Assembly: GCF_005502885.1 (NCBI RefSeq)
Contig: NZ_SCMR01000003.1
Location: 186,001-250,000, forward strand
Direction of reading: 5' to 3'
DNA: 64,000 bases
From: Microbacterium sp. 2FI
GTDB lineage: Bacteria; Actinomycetota; Actinomycetes; Actinomycetales; Microbacteriaceae
Shown: one piece after another, positions 28,427 to 36,622 of the stretch
Position numbering within the stretch: position 1 is the stretch's first letter
Layout: every line of letters starts with the position of its first letter
Notes under the pieces: generated by a model
Databases searched by the model: none
The model's input: only the letters and a program-made list of their open reading frames with translations
Told to the model about the DNA's origin: nothing
Position numbers and translations under genes: made by a program

Positions 28427-30004
28427 GTGACTTCCGGCCGCAGCTTCTACATCACGACGCCGATCTACTATCCGAGCGACGTGCCCCACATCGGCCACGG
28501 CTACACGACCGTGGCGGTCGACACGCTCGCGCGCTGGCACCGCCAGGCGGGCGATGACACGTGGATGCTGACGGGCACCGACGAGCACGGTCAGAAGATG
28601 CTCCGTGCCGCCGCCGCGAACGGCGTGACGCCGCAGGCGTGGGTCGACAAGCTCGTCACCGAGTCGTGGTTCCCGGTGCTCGAGACGCTCGACGTCGCGA
28701 ACGACGACTTCATCCGCACGACCCAGGAGCGCCACGAGGAGCGCGTCAAGCAGTTCGTGCAGGCCATCTTCGACCGCGGCTACATCTACGCCGGCGAGTA
28801 CGAGGCGCTGTACTGCGTGGGCTGCGAGGAGTTCAAGCCCGAGTCCGAGATCGTCGACGGCACCGGACCCTTCGAGGGCCTCAAGGTCTGCGCGATCCAC
28901 TCGAAGCCGCTGGAGCTGCTCAAGGAGAAGAACTACTTCTTCAAGCTGAGCGAGTTCCAGGACCGTCTGCTCGAGCTGTATCGCACGCAGCCGGACTTCA
29001 TCCGGCCTGAGTCTGCGCGCAACGAGGTCGTCTCGTTCGTGAAGAACGGCCTGAAGGACCTCTCGATCTCGCGTTCGGCGTTCGACTGGGGCATCAAGGT
29101 GCCGTGGGACGAGCAGCACGTCATCTACGTGTGGGTCGATGCGCTGCTGAACTACGCCACGGCGATCGGCTACGGCGACGACGGTGAGCAGTTCGAGCGC
29201 CGTTGGCCGGCGTATCACGTGGTCGGCAAGGACATCCTGCGCTTCCACGCAGTCATCTGGCCCGCGATGCTGATGGCTGCGGGGCTCGACGTGCCGCGCG
29301 GGGTCTTCGCCCACGGCTGGCTTCTCGTCGGCGGCGAGAAGATGTCGAAGTCGAAGCTCACCGGCATCGCGCCCACCGAGATCACCGACGTGTTCGGGTC
29401 GGACGCGTACCGTTTCTACTTCCTCTCGGCGATCGCGTTCGGACAGGACGGCTCGTTCTCGTGGGAAGACCTCTCCGCTCGCTATCAGGCCGAGCTCGCC
29501 AACGGGTTCGGCAACCTCGCGTCGCGCACGACCGCGATGATCGAGCGCTATTTCGAGGGTGTGCTGCCCGCGGCGGGCGAGTATCTCGATGGTGACCTGG
29601 CCATTCAGCGGATCGTGGCGGATGCCGCAGCCGCAGCCGACGCGGCGATCGAGCGTTTCCGCATCGATGAGGCGATCTCGTCGATCTGGACGATCGTGGA
29701 TGCGCTGAACCTGTACATCACCGAGAACGAGCCCTGGGCGCTCGCGAAGGACGAGGCGCAGCGTGCGCGGCTCGGCACCGTGCTCTACACGGCGGCCGAG
29801 GGTCTGCGCGCGCTCGCAGTGCTGCTGTCACCGGTGATGCCGGCTTCGACCGAGAAGCTGTGGATCGCCCTCGGCGCGGCGGAGTCGATCGGGCGCCTGC
29901 AGGATCAGCCGATCCGCGAGGCCGGTGGCTGGGGTGTGCTCGAGCCCGGCTCGAGCGTGAGCGCTCTTGCGCCGCTGTTCCCGCGCGTCGAGCAGTCGGT
30001 CTAG
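28427..30004 (+). CDS. metG: Methionyl-tRNA synthetase
   Basis: A 525-residue class I aminoacyl-tRNA synthetase. The HIGH motif is HIGHGYT (21-27), and the KMSKS motif is EKMSKSKL near residue 305. GTDEHGQKM and YVWVDALLNY are the Met-specific active-site blocks. In the connective peptide only one CxxC (CVGC) remains, followed by EEFKPES, so this is the short, reduced-zinc type typical of many Actinobacteria. There is no C-terminal Arc1p/EMAP tRNA-binding extension. It charges initiator and elongator tRNA-Met. The GTG start is set by the TAGAAT element 6 bases upstream. Confidence 0.96.
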   Translation: MTSGRSFYITTPIYYPSDVPHIGHGYTTVAVDTLARWHRQAGDDTWMLTGTDEHGQKMLRAAAANGVTPQAWVDKLVTESWFPVLETLDVANDDFIRTTQERHEERVKQFVQAIFDRGYIYAGEYEALYCVGCEEFKPESEIVDGTGPFEGLKVCAIHSKPLELLKEKNYFFKLSEFQDRLLELYRTQPDFIRPESARNEVVSFVKNGLKDLSISRSAFDWGIKVPWDEQHVIYVWVDALLNYATAIGYGDDGEQFERRWPAYHVVGKDILRFHAVIWPAMLMAAGLDVPRGVFAHGWLLVGGEKMSKSKLTGIAPTEITDVFGSDAYRFYFLSAIAFGQDGSFSWEDLSARYQAELANGFGNLASRTTAMIERYFEGVLPAAGEYLDGDLAIQRIVADAAAAADAAIERFRIDEAISSIWTIVDALNLYITENEPWALAKDEAQRARLGTVLYTAAEGLRALAVLLSPVMPASTEKLWIALGAAESIGRLQDQPIREAGGWGVLEPGSSVSALAPLFPRVEQSV

Positions 30005-30023
30005 CCCGGTCCGCAGCATCCGT

Positions 30024-30055
30024 GTCCCGATTTCCGGCTACCGCGTCCCGATTTC
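30024..30055. repeat. Direct repeat upstream of tatD
   Basis: GTCCCGATTTC occurs at 30024-30034 and again at 30045-30055, 21 bp apart (two helical turns), 43-74 bases before the tatD start. This is compatible with a protein-binding site; no regulator is known for it. Confidence 0.5.
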
Positions 30056-30097
30056 TCGGCGCGACGGTGCCTCTGACGCGAGAGAGTGGGACGTGCC

Positions 30098-30991
30098 GTG
30101 AGTGAGGCGACCGACCCGAGCGGCTACGTCCGCGAGCGTCACAACGACGGCAAGCGCGACATCCGCTGGCCGGCGGCACCGGATCCGCTCGGCGTTCCGG
30201 TGTACGACAACCACGCGCACCTCGAGATCGCCGACGGCGACGAGCCGCTGACGCTCGACGACCAGCTCGAGCGCGCCGCCGCCGTCGGTGTGATCGGAGT
30301 TGTGCAGGCCGGCGGCGACATCGAGTCGTCGCGCTGGTCGGCGTGGGCTGCGGCATCCCATCCCCGGGTGCTGGCGGCCGTCGCGATCCACCCCAACGAG
30401 GCGCCGGCTTACGCGGCCGCGGGACGCCTCGACGAGGCGATCGGCGTGATCGACGAGCTCGCGGCGCAGCCGCGCGTCCGCGCGATCGGCGAGACGGGGC
30501 TCGACTTCTTCCGGACGGACGAGGACGGAGTTCCGGCCCAGTTCGAGAGCTTCGAGGCGCACATCGCACTCGCGAAGAAGCACGGCGTCGCGATGCAGAT
30601 CCACGATCGCGACGCGCATGACGCCGTGCTCGAAACCCTCGAGCGGGTGGGTGCGCCGGAGCGGACGGTCTTCCACTGCTTCTCGGGCGACGATGCGATG
30701 GCGCGGATCGCGGGGGAGCACGGGTACTACCTGTCGTTCGCGGGGAACGTGACGTTCAAGAACGCGCAGAACCTGCGCGACGCGCTGGCGGTGATCCCGC
30801 GCGATCGGATCCTCGTCGAGACGGATGCGCCGTTCCTCACGCCCGTGCCGCATCGGGGTCGCCCGAACGCGCCGTACCTGATTCCGGTGACGGTGCGCTT
30901 CATGGCCGCCGAGCTGGGTGTCGAGGTGGACGAGCTGTGCGCACAGCTGGCCGCGAACACGCTCGAGGCCTACGGCGCGTTCGAGGACTGA
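30098..30991 (+). CDS. tatD: TatD-family metal-dependent hydrolase
   Basis: A 297-residue TIM-barrel metallohydrolase. It opens with YDNHAHLEI (metal ligands), then AIHPNEAP, GETGLDFF (catalytic Glu), MQIHDRDAHDAV, VFHCFSGD, SFAGNVTFK and VETDAPFL. These are the family metal-binding and active-site positions. TatD proteins are 3'-5' DNases and some remove D-amino acids from peptidyl-tRNA. GTG codons at 30086 and 30098 are both possible; 30098 (SEATDPSGY) fits the family start better. In Mycobacterium the next gene is rpfB and then ksgA; here the whole GT2/GH81 block intervenes and no rpfB is present. Confidence 0.93.
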   Translation: MSEATDPSGYVRERHNDGKRDIRWPAAPDPLGVPVYDNHAHLEIADGDEPLTLDDQLERAAAVGVIGVVQAGGDIESSRWSAWAAASHPRVLAAVAIHPNEAPAYAAAGRLDEAIGVIDELAAQPRVRAIGETGLDFFRTDEDGVPAQFESFEAHIALAKKHGVAMQIHDRDAHDAVLETLERVGAPERTVFHCFSGDDAMARIAGEHGYYLSFAGNVTFKNAQNLRDALAVIPRDRILVETDAPFLTPVPHRGRPNAPYLIPVTVRFMAAELGVEVDELCAQLAANTLEAYGAFED

Positions 30992-31069
30992 GCGCTGGTT
31001 GACTGGGGGGATGCTGCTGCAGCCCGCCCGGGACATCGGCTCGAGCGCTGACACGGAGGCCGGTCGGCC

Positions 31070-32317
31070 CTAGGCTTCCTCGCCGATCACGGGCTTCGCC
31101 GCCGCGATGTTCGAGATCGGGCGCCACACCAGCAGCAGCGTGATCGCCGAGCCGCCGAAGGCGAACCACCACGGCGCCGTCAGCCCCCACGCCTGCGCGA
31201 TGAGCCCGCCGAGCAGCTGTCCGATCACAAGACCGCCGAAGACGCCGACCATGTTGACCGACGCGATGCGGCCCTGCAGCTCCATCGGCACGAGGCGCTG
31301 GCGCACCGTGGTCGAGATCGTCGCCCACACGAAGGCATACGCACCGAACCCGAACATCAGCGCGAAGGCCACCCAGCCCGTCGTCGTGAGTGCGAAGGCG
31401 AGGTGCATCAGCACCTCGAGGCTGAGGCACACGCGCATGAGCGTCGCGAACGAGACGTGGCGCTCCAGCCAGCCGAAGCCGGCGACGGAGATGAGCCCGC
31501 CGAGCGCGGAAGCCGTGGTGAGGGCGCCGAAGCCGACCGCCCCCATGTTCAGGTGCTCGGTCGCGTAGAGCACGAGGATGCTCCACGGTGCCGCCCACGT
31601 GATGTTGAAGACCAGGATGATGAGCACGAGCGTGCGCACGGGCGGGTTGGCGCGGAGCCACCGCAGGCCCTCGCGGATCGGATGCGGCTTCGCGCCCTCG
31701 GGCGTCGCTGCCTGCTCCGGCACCGGCGTGTGGGCGATCCGCGAGATGAGGATCACCGCGAGCGAGACGCAGACGATCTGCACGACGAAGGGCCAGAACG
31801 ACCCGACCGCGAAGAGGAAGGCGCCCAGCGGCGGCCCGGCGAGCTGATTCGCGACGAGATAGCCGGCCTGGAGGCGCGCGTTGCCGATGCCGAGGTCGGC
31901 CGGGCGCACGAGCATGGGCAGCAGGGTGCTGCCGGCAGAATCGGCGAACACCTCGGCGGTGCCGTAGAGGAACGCGGTCGCCAGCACCAGCCAGACGTTC
32001 GCGTAGCCGGTGACGATGAAGACGACGAGTGCCAGCACGACGACGGCTCGTGCGCTGTTGGCGATCATGACGAGTCGCCGGCGATCGTGATGGTCGGCGA
32101 CGGACCCTGCGAACAGACCGAACAGCAGCCAGGGCAGGAACTGCATCATCGCGCCCGAGGCGACCAGGATCGGCGACGAGGTCATCGAGGCGATCAGCAG
32201 CGGCGCCGCCGACAGCGCGATGCCGTCGCCCAGGTTGCTCGTCCACGACGACGAGAGCAGCCAGCGGAAATCCGTGCCCAGACGGCGGGGTGCGATCATC
32301 TCGCCGAGGGAGGGCAT
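31070..32317 (-). CDS. MFS transporter (MFS_3/enterobactin-exporter-like group)
   Basis: A 415-residue 12-helix protein with the MFS_3 pattern. The N-terminal LSSSWTSNLGDGIALSAAPLL is followed by loop 2-3 GSVADHHDRRRLV, a central loop with few residues, and a second half with PMELQGRIASVNMV. Proteins of this group (EntS, macrolide exporters) are generally drug or siderophore exporters. The substrate is not predictable. It is the last gene of the minus-strand block 31070-38346, 37 bases after the sugar porter, and may be co-transcribed with it. Between its stop and tatD (30992-31069) I see no clear terminator. Confidence 0.85.
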   Translation of the reverse strand: MPSLGEMIAPRRLGTDFRWLLSSSWTSNLGDGIALSAAPLLIASMTSSPILVASGAMMQFLPWLLFGLFAGSVADHHDRRRLVMIANSARAVVVLALVVFIVTGYANVWLVLATAFLYGTAEVFADSAGSTLLPMLVRPADLGIGNARLQAGYLVANQLAGPPLGAFLFAVGSFWPFVVQIVCVSLAVILISRIAHTPVPEQAATPEGAKPHPIREGLRWLRANPPVRTLVLIILVFNITWAAPWSILVLYATEHLNMGAVGFGALTTASALGGLISVAGFGWLERHVSFATLMRVCLSLEVLMHLAFALTTTGWVAFALMFGFGAYAFVWATISTTVRQRLVPMELQGRIASVNMVGVFGGLVIGQLLGGLIAQAWGLTAPWWFAFGGSAITLLLVWRPISNIAAAKPVIGEEA

Positions 32318-32354
32318 CCGTCGATCCTATGCGGGGTTGACGACAGCGCCCCGA

Positions 32355-33812
32355 TCAGTCCGTCTTCGCGCCCTTGTGGGTGAAGAGGGTCTCGGTCTGC
32401 TCGATGTCCATGCCCTTCGTCTCGGGGATCCGCAGCAGCACGTAGAAGAACGACAGTGCGGCGAACGTCGCGTACATGCCGTAGGTGAGCGGCAGCGACC
32501 ACGACGACATCGCCGGGAACGAGATCGTGATGAGGAAGTTCGCGATCCACTGCGCGCCTGCGGCGACGCCGAGCGCCTTGCCGCGGATGCGGCTCGGGAA
32601 GATCTCGCCGAGGAGCACCCAGACCAACGGGCCCCACGAGGCGCCGAACCCGATGACGAAGACGTTCGCGGCGACGAGGGCGATGGGGCCCCACGGTGCG
32701 GGGAGGACGACCTCGCCGGCGGAATCGGTCACGGCGAACAGGAACGCGATGGCCATGAGCCCCAGCGACAGGGCCATCATCACCGAGCCGGTGAGCAGGA
32801 TCGGCTTGCGGCCGACGCGGTCGACCAGGAAGATCGCGACGAGGGTCACCAGCACGTTCGTCACCGAGGTCGCGACGCTGATCGCGAACGAGTTGCTCTC
32901 GTCGAAGCCCACCGACTGCCAGAGGCTCGTGGAGTAGTAGAAGATCACGTTGATGCCGACGAACTGCTGGAAGACCGACAGGATGATGCCGACCCACACG
33001 ATCCGCTGGAGGCCCAGCACCGGCCCCCGCAGGGAGACGCCGGCGTTCTTGCGGTCGGACTCGATCGCCGTCTGCAGGTCGCGGATGGTGTGGTCGAGAT
33101 CGGCCTCGGGAACCAGCTGCGCGAAGATCGTGCGCGCTTCGTCGGTGCGACCCTTGGCGAGCAGAAAGCGCGGCGACTCCGGCAGCGTGAAGGCCAGGAT
33201 TCCGTAGACCGCCGAGGGAATGACGCCCACGATGAACATCCAGCGCCACGCCTCGAGTCCGAGCCACAGCACGTTGTCCGCACCCCCGGCGGCACCGGCG
33301 AGGAGGGCGTCCGAGAGCAGGGCGGCGAAGATGCCGAGCGTGATGGCGAGCTGCTGGAGCGAGGCCAGGCCACCGCGGATCTGCCGGGGCGCGATCTCGG
33401 CGATGTAGGCGGGGGCGATCACCGAGGCGATGCCGATGCCGAGGCCGCCGACGACGCGCCAGAGCGCGAGGTCCCACACCGAGAAGGCGAGGCCGGCGCC
33501 GAGCGAGCTGACGAAGAACAGCAGGGCGCCGATGAACATCACCCGCAGCCGCCCCCAGCGGTCGGACAGGTTCCCGGCGAGGATCGCGCCGACCGCGCAG
33601 CCCAGCAGCGCGATCGCCACGACGAACCCCGTGAGAACGTCGTTGATGGCGAAGTCCTGCGAGATCGAGTCGACGGCGCCGTTGATCACCGAGGAGTCGA
33701 AACCGAAGAGGAAACCACCGACGGCGGCGGCGACCGACAGGCCGATCGCGCGGCGGCCGAAGGCGCTGCGGATCGAGAAGGCGTCCGCCGGGATGCTGCC
33801 GGTCGTGTTCAT
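32355..33812 (-). CDS. MFS sugar:H+ symporter (sugar porter family, XylE/GalP-like)
   Basis: A 485-residue, 12-helix sugar porter with all the family signatures. These are FGFDSSVINGAVDSI (helix 1), NLSDRWGRLRVM (loop 2-3), PESPRFLLAKGR (after helix 6), QQFVGINVIFYYS (helix 7, sugar-binding Gln residues), VDRVGRKPILLTGS (loop 8-9) and PETKGMDIEQTE (C-terminus). It imports a hexose or pentose with protons. Only 42 bases separate it from the GH81 glucanase gene upstream. An attractive reading is uptake of glucose released by the glucanase, although GH81 mainly yields oligosaccharides. Confidence 0.92.
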   Translation of the reverse strand: MNTTGSIPADAFSIRSAFGRRAIGLSVAAAVGGFLFGFDSSVINGAVDSISQDFAINDVLTGFVVAIALLGCAVGAILAGNLSDRWGRLRVMFIGALLFFVSSLGAGLAFSVWDLALWRVVGGLGIGIASVIAPAYIAEIAPRQIRGGLASLQQLAITLGIFAALLSDALLAGAAGGADNVLWLGLEAWRWMFIVGVIPSAVYGILAFTLPESPRFLLAKGRTDEARTIFAQLVPEADLDHTIRDLQTAIESDRKNAGVSLRGPVLGLQRIVWVGIILSVFQQFVGINVIFYYSTSLWQSVGFDESNSFAISVATSVTNVLVTLVAIFLVDRVGRKPILLTGSVMMALSLGLMAIAFLFAVTDSAGEVVLPAPWGPIALVAANVFVIGFGASWGPLVWVLLGEIFPSRIRGKALGVAAGAQWIANFLITISFPAMSSWSLPLTYGMYATFAALSFFYVLLRIPETKGMDIEQTETLFTHKGAKTD

Positions 33813-33854
33813 GGAGACGACGTTATCGGCGGCGCTCCGCGCGGTCGAGGCGGC

Positions 33855-35894
33855 TCACCGCGCGCCCGCACCGGCGAGATCGACCGCCGCCAGCCACGCG
33901 AGGATGGCCGAGAGCGAGGTGCCGTCGTCGAGGGAATCGGCATCCAGTCCCTCCACGATCTCCGCGGCGCGCGCGCGCGCGTCGTCGTCGCCCAGCGCCG
34001 AGTACGCCAGCACGTACTCGCCCAATGCGCCGTCGAACGCGGCATCTCCACCCGCCTCCGCGACTCGTCTCGCGACGCCTTCGGGATCGCCGGCGAGGTA
34101 GTCCAGCGCGATCGGTCCGATCGGCAGCACCTGGATGCCGAGGATCGCCGACGGCTCGGCGCTGAACCACGTCGCGTACTCGCGCTTGCCGCCCCACGCG
34201 AGCGACACGATCTCGTGCTCGTAGCCGGCGAACCCGGCGAGATCGGGCGCGAGCCACTGCGTGCGCGCAGCGTCGGCTTCGGCGGACAGCAGCCACAGCG
34301 CCGTCGCCTCGAGGCCGCGGTCGCCGCGCGCGCTCGCCCAGCGGGCCAGGCCGTTCCAGGCCGCCACCGCCTCCGAGCTCGACTCCTGGTTGTTGCCGTC
34401 GGCGAAGGGGGAGAGCCCCGACGCCCAGGAATGCCCCTGATACGGATCGAACACGCGGAGCGCCGGCAGCGCCTCGTCGGGAGCCCCGGCGGAGATATCG
34501 GCGGCGAGCGCGTCGATGACGGGCGCCAGCGCGTCGCCGCTGTCGGGTCGCGCCTCGACGAGGGCGGCGGCGGCTGCGAGGAAGTAGCCGTAGTGGAAGT
34601 GGTGGTCGTTGCCCTCTTCGGCGCCGAAAGACGGGGTGCGACCGACGACGAGACGGAGTGCGTCGTCGTAGACGAAGCAGCGCTCGTCGCGGTCTGTGCA
34701 GCCGTCCGGATCCGTCCACGGCGCGAACTCGTCGGCGAGCCGGTCCGCGATCCGGTCGGCGAGGTCCTCGTCGCCGATCGACCGCGCGATCCCGAGCAGG
34801 TCTCCCAGCCGCGCCAGCCCTTTGCCGCCGAAGTACGTGTCGGCGGGGACGGGCTCGGTCGCAGCGAGGTCGGCCGCGATCTGCTCGGCGAGGGCGGTGC
34901 GCGCGCTGCCGTCGAGCCCGTCGAGGTCGTACGCGCCGAGGGCGTCGCGGCGCGGCACCGACCACTCCAGCGTCGTGCTCGCGCAGGCGGAGGCAGTGCC
35001 GTGGATCGTCGCGAACGTGCCGAGGTCGCAGCCGGCGTCGGGCTCGCGCCCGGGGAGCGGCACCACGACGGTCGCGTCCGTGCCCGCGTACGAAAGGCGG
35101 GTCGCGACCGAATCGTCGCTCGTCGAGTACGACGTGTCGACACCCGTGATCGGGTCGTCGAGCGCGGCGGCCCACGCGGACGCATCGGAGTCGGCGGGGA
35201 CGGCGAACCACTGCGCGGTGGCTCCGGCGGGGAGACTCAGGATGCCGTCCGCCACGTCCGCGCCGGGTGCCCGCAGCCCGAACTCCTGCTCGCCGATGGT
35301 CGCCGTCCAGGCGCCCTCTCCCGCGGCGGTCAGAGTCGTGTCGGCGGTCAGATCGACCGCTGTCGCGGCCGTGAAGGCGACGACCGGCCACCCGGATGCC
35401 GTCGTGAGATCGCCCACGGGTGCGCCCGCGTTCGTGAAGCGCACCGTCACCGAGACGGGATCCGCCGCGACGACGGTGTAGTCGTCGGCGGGGACTCCGA
35501 CGCCGATCGCCGGCGCCTCCGCGGTCGCGATCGTCGTCGGCGACACCGCGACGCCGGGCAGCGACACCGCGAACGACGCGGTCGTCAGGTCGAGGGCGAG
35601 CGGGAACGGGAAGATCCGCTCGGGCGTCTCGAAGGCGATCCCCGAGTACCAGCGATTCGTCGGGGGTGCCAGGTCGTCCGCCGTGCGGGAGGCGACGTCG
35701 GCCGCGATGCGGTCGACCGGGAGCGCGGCGACCTCTGTCGCAGCATCCGTCGACGCACCGGGCGTCTGCCATCCACGGGTCGTGGCGGGCGGCGCGGTCG
35801 TCGGTGCGCACGCCGCGATCGTGGCGACGATGCCCGTCGCCACGGCGATGCCGAGGGCCCGCTGCCTCGTCCGCCGGGCCGGCCCCCGCATCAC
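33855..35894 (-). CDS. Glycoside hydrolase family 81 endo-beta-1,3-glucanase, lipoprotein
   Basis: A 679-residue secreted enzyme. Residues 1-29 form a lipoprotein signal with TIAAC and lipidation Cys29. The N-terminal beta-rich domain begins at PTNRWYSG, typical of GH81. The catalytic (alpha/alpha)6 part holds YFGGKGLARLGDLL, DHHFHYGYF (catalytic Asp region), FDPYQGHSWASG and NNQESSSEA (catalytic Glu region). These blocks are specific to GH81, which cleaves beta-1,3-glucan (laminarin, curdlan) with inversion. The start overlaps the stop of the HlyD-like gene by 4 bp, which ties it to a polysaccharide synthase operon in the way the endoglucanase BcsZ is tied to cellulose synthase. Confidence 0.92.
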   Translation of the reverse strand: MMRGPARRTRQRALGIAVATGIVATIAACAPTTAPPATTRGWQTPGASTDAATEVAALPVDRIAADVASRTADDLAPPTNRWYSGIAFETPERIFPFPLALDLTTASFAVSLPGVAVSPTTIATAEAPAIGVGVPADDYTVVAADPVSVTVRFTNAGAPVGDLTTASGWPVVAFTAATAVDLTADTTLTAAGEGAWTATIGEQEFGLRAPGADVADGILSLPAGATAQWFAVPADSDASAWAAALDDPITGVDTSYSTSDDSVATRLSYAGTDATVVVPLPGREPDAGCDLGTFATIHGTASACASTTLEWSVPRRDALGAYDLDGLDGSARTALAEQIAADLAATEPVPADTYFGGKGLARLGDLLGIARSIGDEDLADRIADRLADEFAPWTDPDGCTDRDERCFVYDDALRLVVGRTPSFGAEEGNDHHFHYGYFLAAAAALVEARPDSGDALAPVIDALAADISAGAPDEALPALRVFDPYQGHSWASGLSPFADGNNQESSSEAVAAWNGLARWASARGDRGLEATALWLLSAEADAARTQWLAPDLAGFAGYEHEIVSLAWGGKREYATWFSAEPSAILGIQVLPIGPIALDYLAGDPEGVARRVAEAGGDAAFDGALGEYVLAYSALGDDDARARAAEIVEGLDADSLDDGTSLSAILAWLAAVDLAGAGAR

Positions 35895-36622
35895 AGGCCG
35901 ATCCGCCAGAAGAAGTCGCGCACCACATCGGAGACGCCGGCGAGCGGGCCGTCGTCGCGCAGCAGCAGCGACGCGCGCACGGGGGTTCCCGGGCTGTACA
36001 GGCCGTCGATCGTGTGCGCCCGGAGTCCCGCGCTCTCGATCGTGATCGACGCGATCGCCTGCCCGTCGAGCGTGTCGACGTCGATGTCGGTGGTGAGCCC
36101 GCGGATCGTGCGGTCGTCGGGGAGGGTCATCTCCACCGTCGTGCCGATCCCGATCCGGCCGTAGTCGCGGGGGCTCAGTGAGAATTCGGCGACCACCGTC
36201 AGGGTCCCGGCGCGGTCGAGGTCGGCGAGCACTTCGCCGGTCTGAGCGAAGTCGCCGACGGGCGAGTGCACCTCCGAGACCGTGCCGTCGACCGTCGCGA
36301 CGACATCGAACGTGCCGTCGGCGGCGACCGCCACGCCGAGGTCGTCGGCGGTCACGGTCTCGGCGGCGAGATCCCGCGCCAGCATCGGGCTGCGCACGCG
36401 GAAGAGGATCTCGCCGGCCTCGACGTCGTCACCGGGCTCGACGAGCTGCTCGACGATCGTGCCGGCGTAGACGCTGCCGACCGAGATCTGCTCCGCGGCG
36501 AACGACGCGGTCGTGCTGTCGGCCCGCAACTGGCGCTGGTTGAACGCGACGGTGCATGCGCCGACGATGATGAGCACGGCCACCAGGCCGAAGAACAGGC
36601 GGAAGCGATTGGCCCAGGTCAT
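35891..36622 (-). CDS. HlyD-like membrane-fusion/biotin-lipoyl domain protein
   Basis: A 243-residue protein with one N-terminal membrane helix (about 8-28) and the rest outside the cytoplasm. Two lipoyl-like half-motifs can be seen: GSVYAGTIVEQLVEPGDDVEAGEILFRV (about 49-76) and ATVDGTVSEVHSPVGDFAQTGEVLADL (about 109-135). A beta-barrel segment follows. This is the minimal HlyD/MFP fold without the long coiled coil. In Alg44 a similar domain partners a family-2 synthase (Alg8) at the membrane. Both ends overlap neighbours by 4 bp (ATGA), so GT2, this protein and GH81 form one tightly coupled unit. A role in gating or export of the polymer is inferred. Confidence 0.85.
   Translation of the reverse strand: MTWANRFRLFFGLVAVLIIVGACTVAFNQRQLRADSTTASFAAEQISVGSVYAGTIVEQLVEPGDDVEAGEILFRVRSPMLARDLAAETVTADDLGVAVAADGTFDVVATVDGTVSEVHSPVGDFAQTGEVLADLDRAGTLTVVAEFSLSPRDYGRIGIGTTVEMTLPDDRTIRGLTTDIDVDTLDGQAIASITIESAGLRAHTIDGLYSPGTPVRASLLLRDDGPLAGVSDVVRDFFWRIGL

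Noticed and set aside
32220..36164. 1314-codon open frame on the plus strand
   Set aside because: It is antisense to the sugar porter, GH81 and HlyD-like genes, all of which have clear family motifs. Composition is Arg/Glu/Asp/Gly-rich, without conserved blocks.
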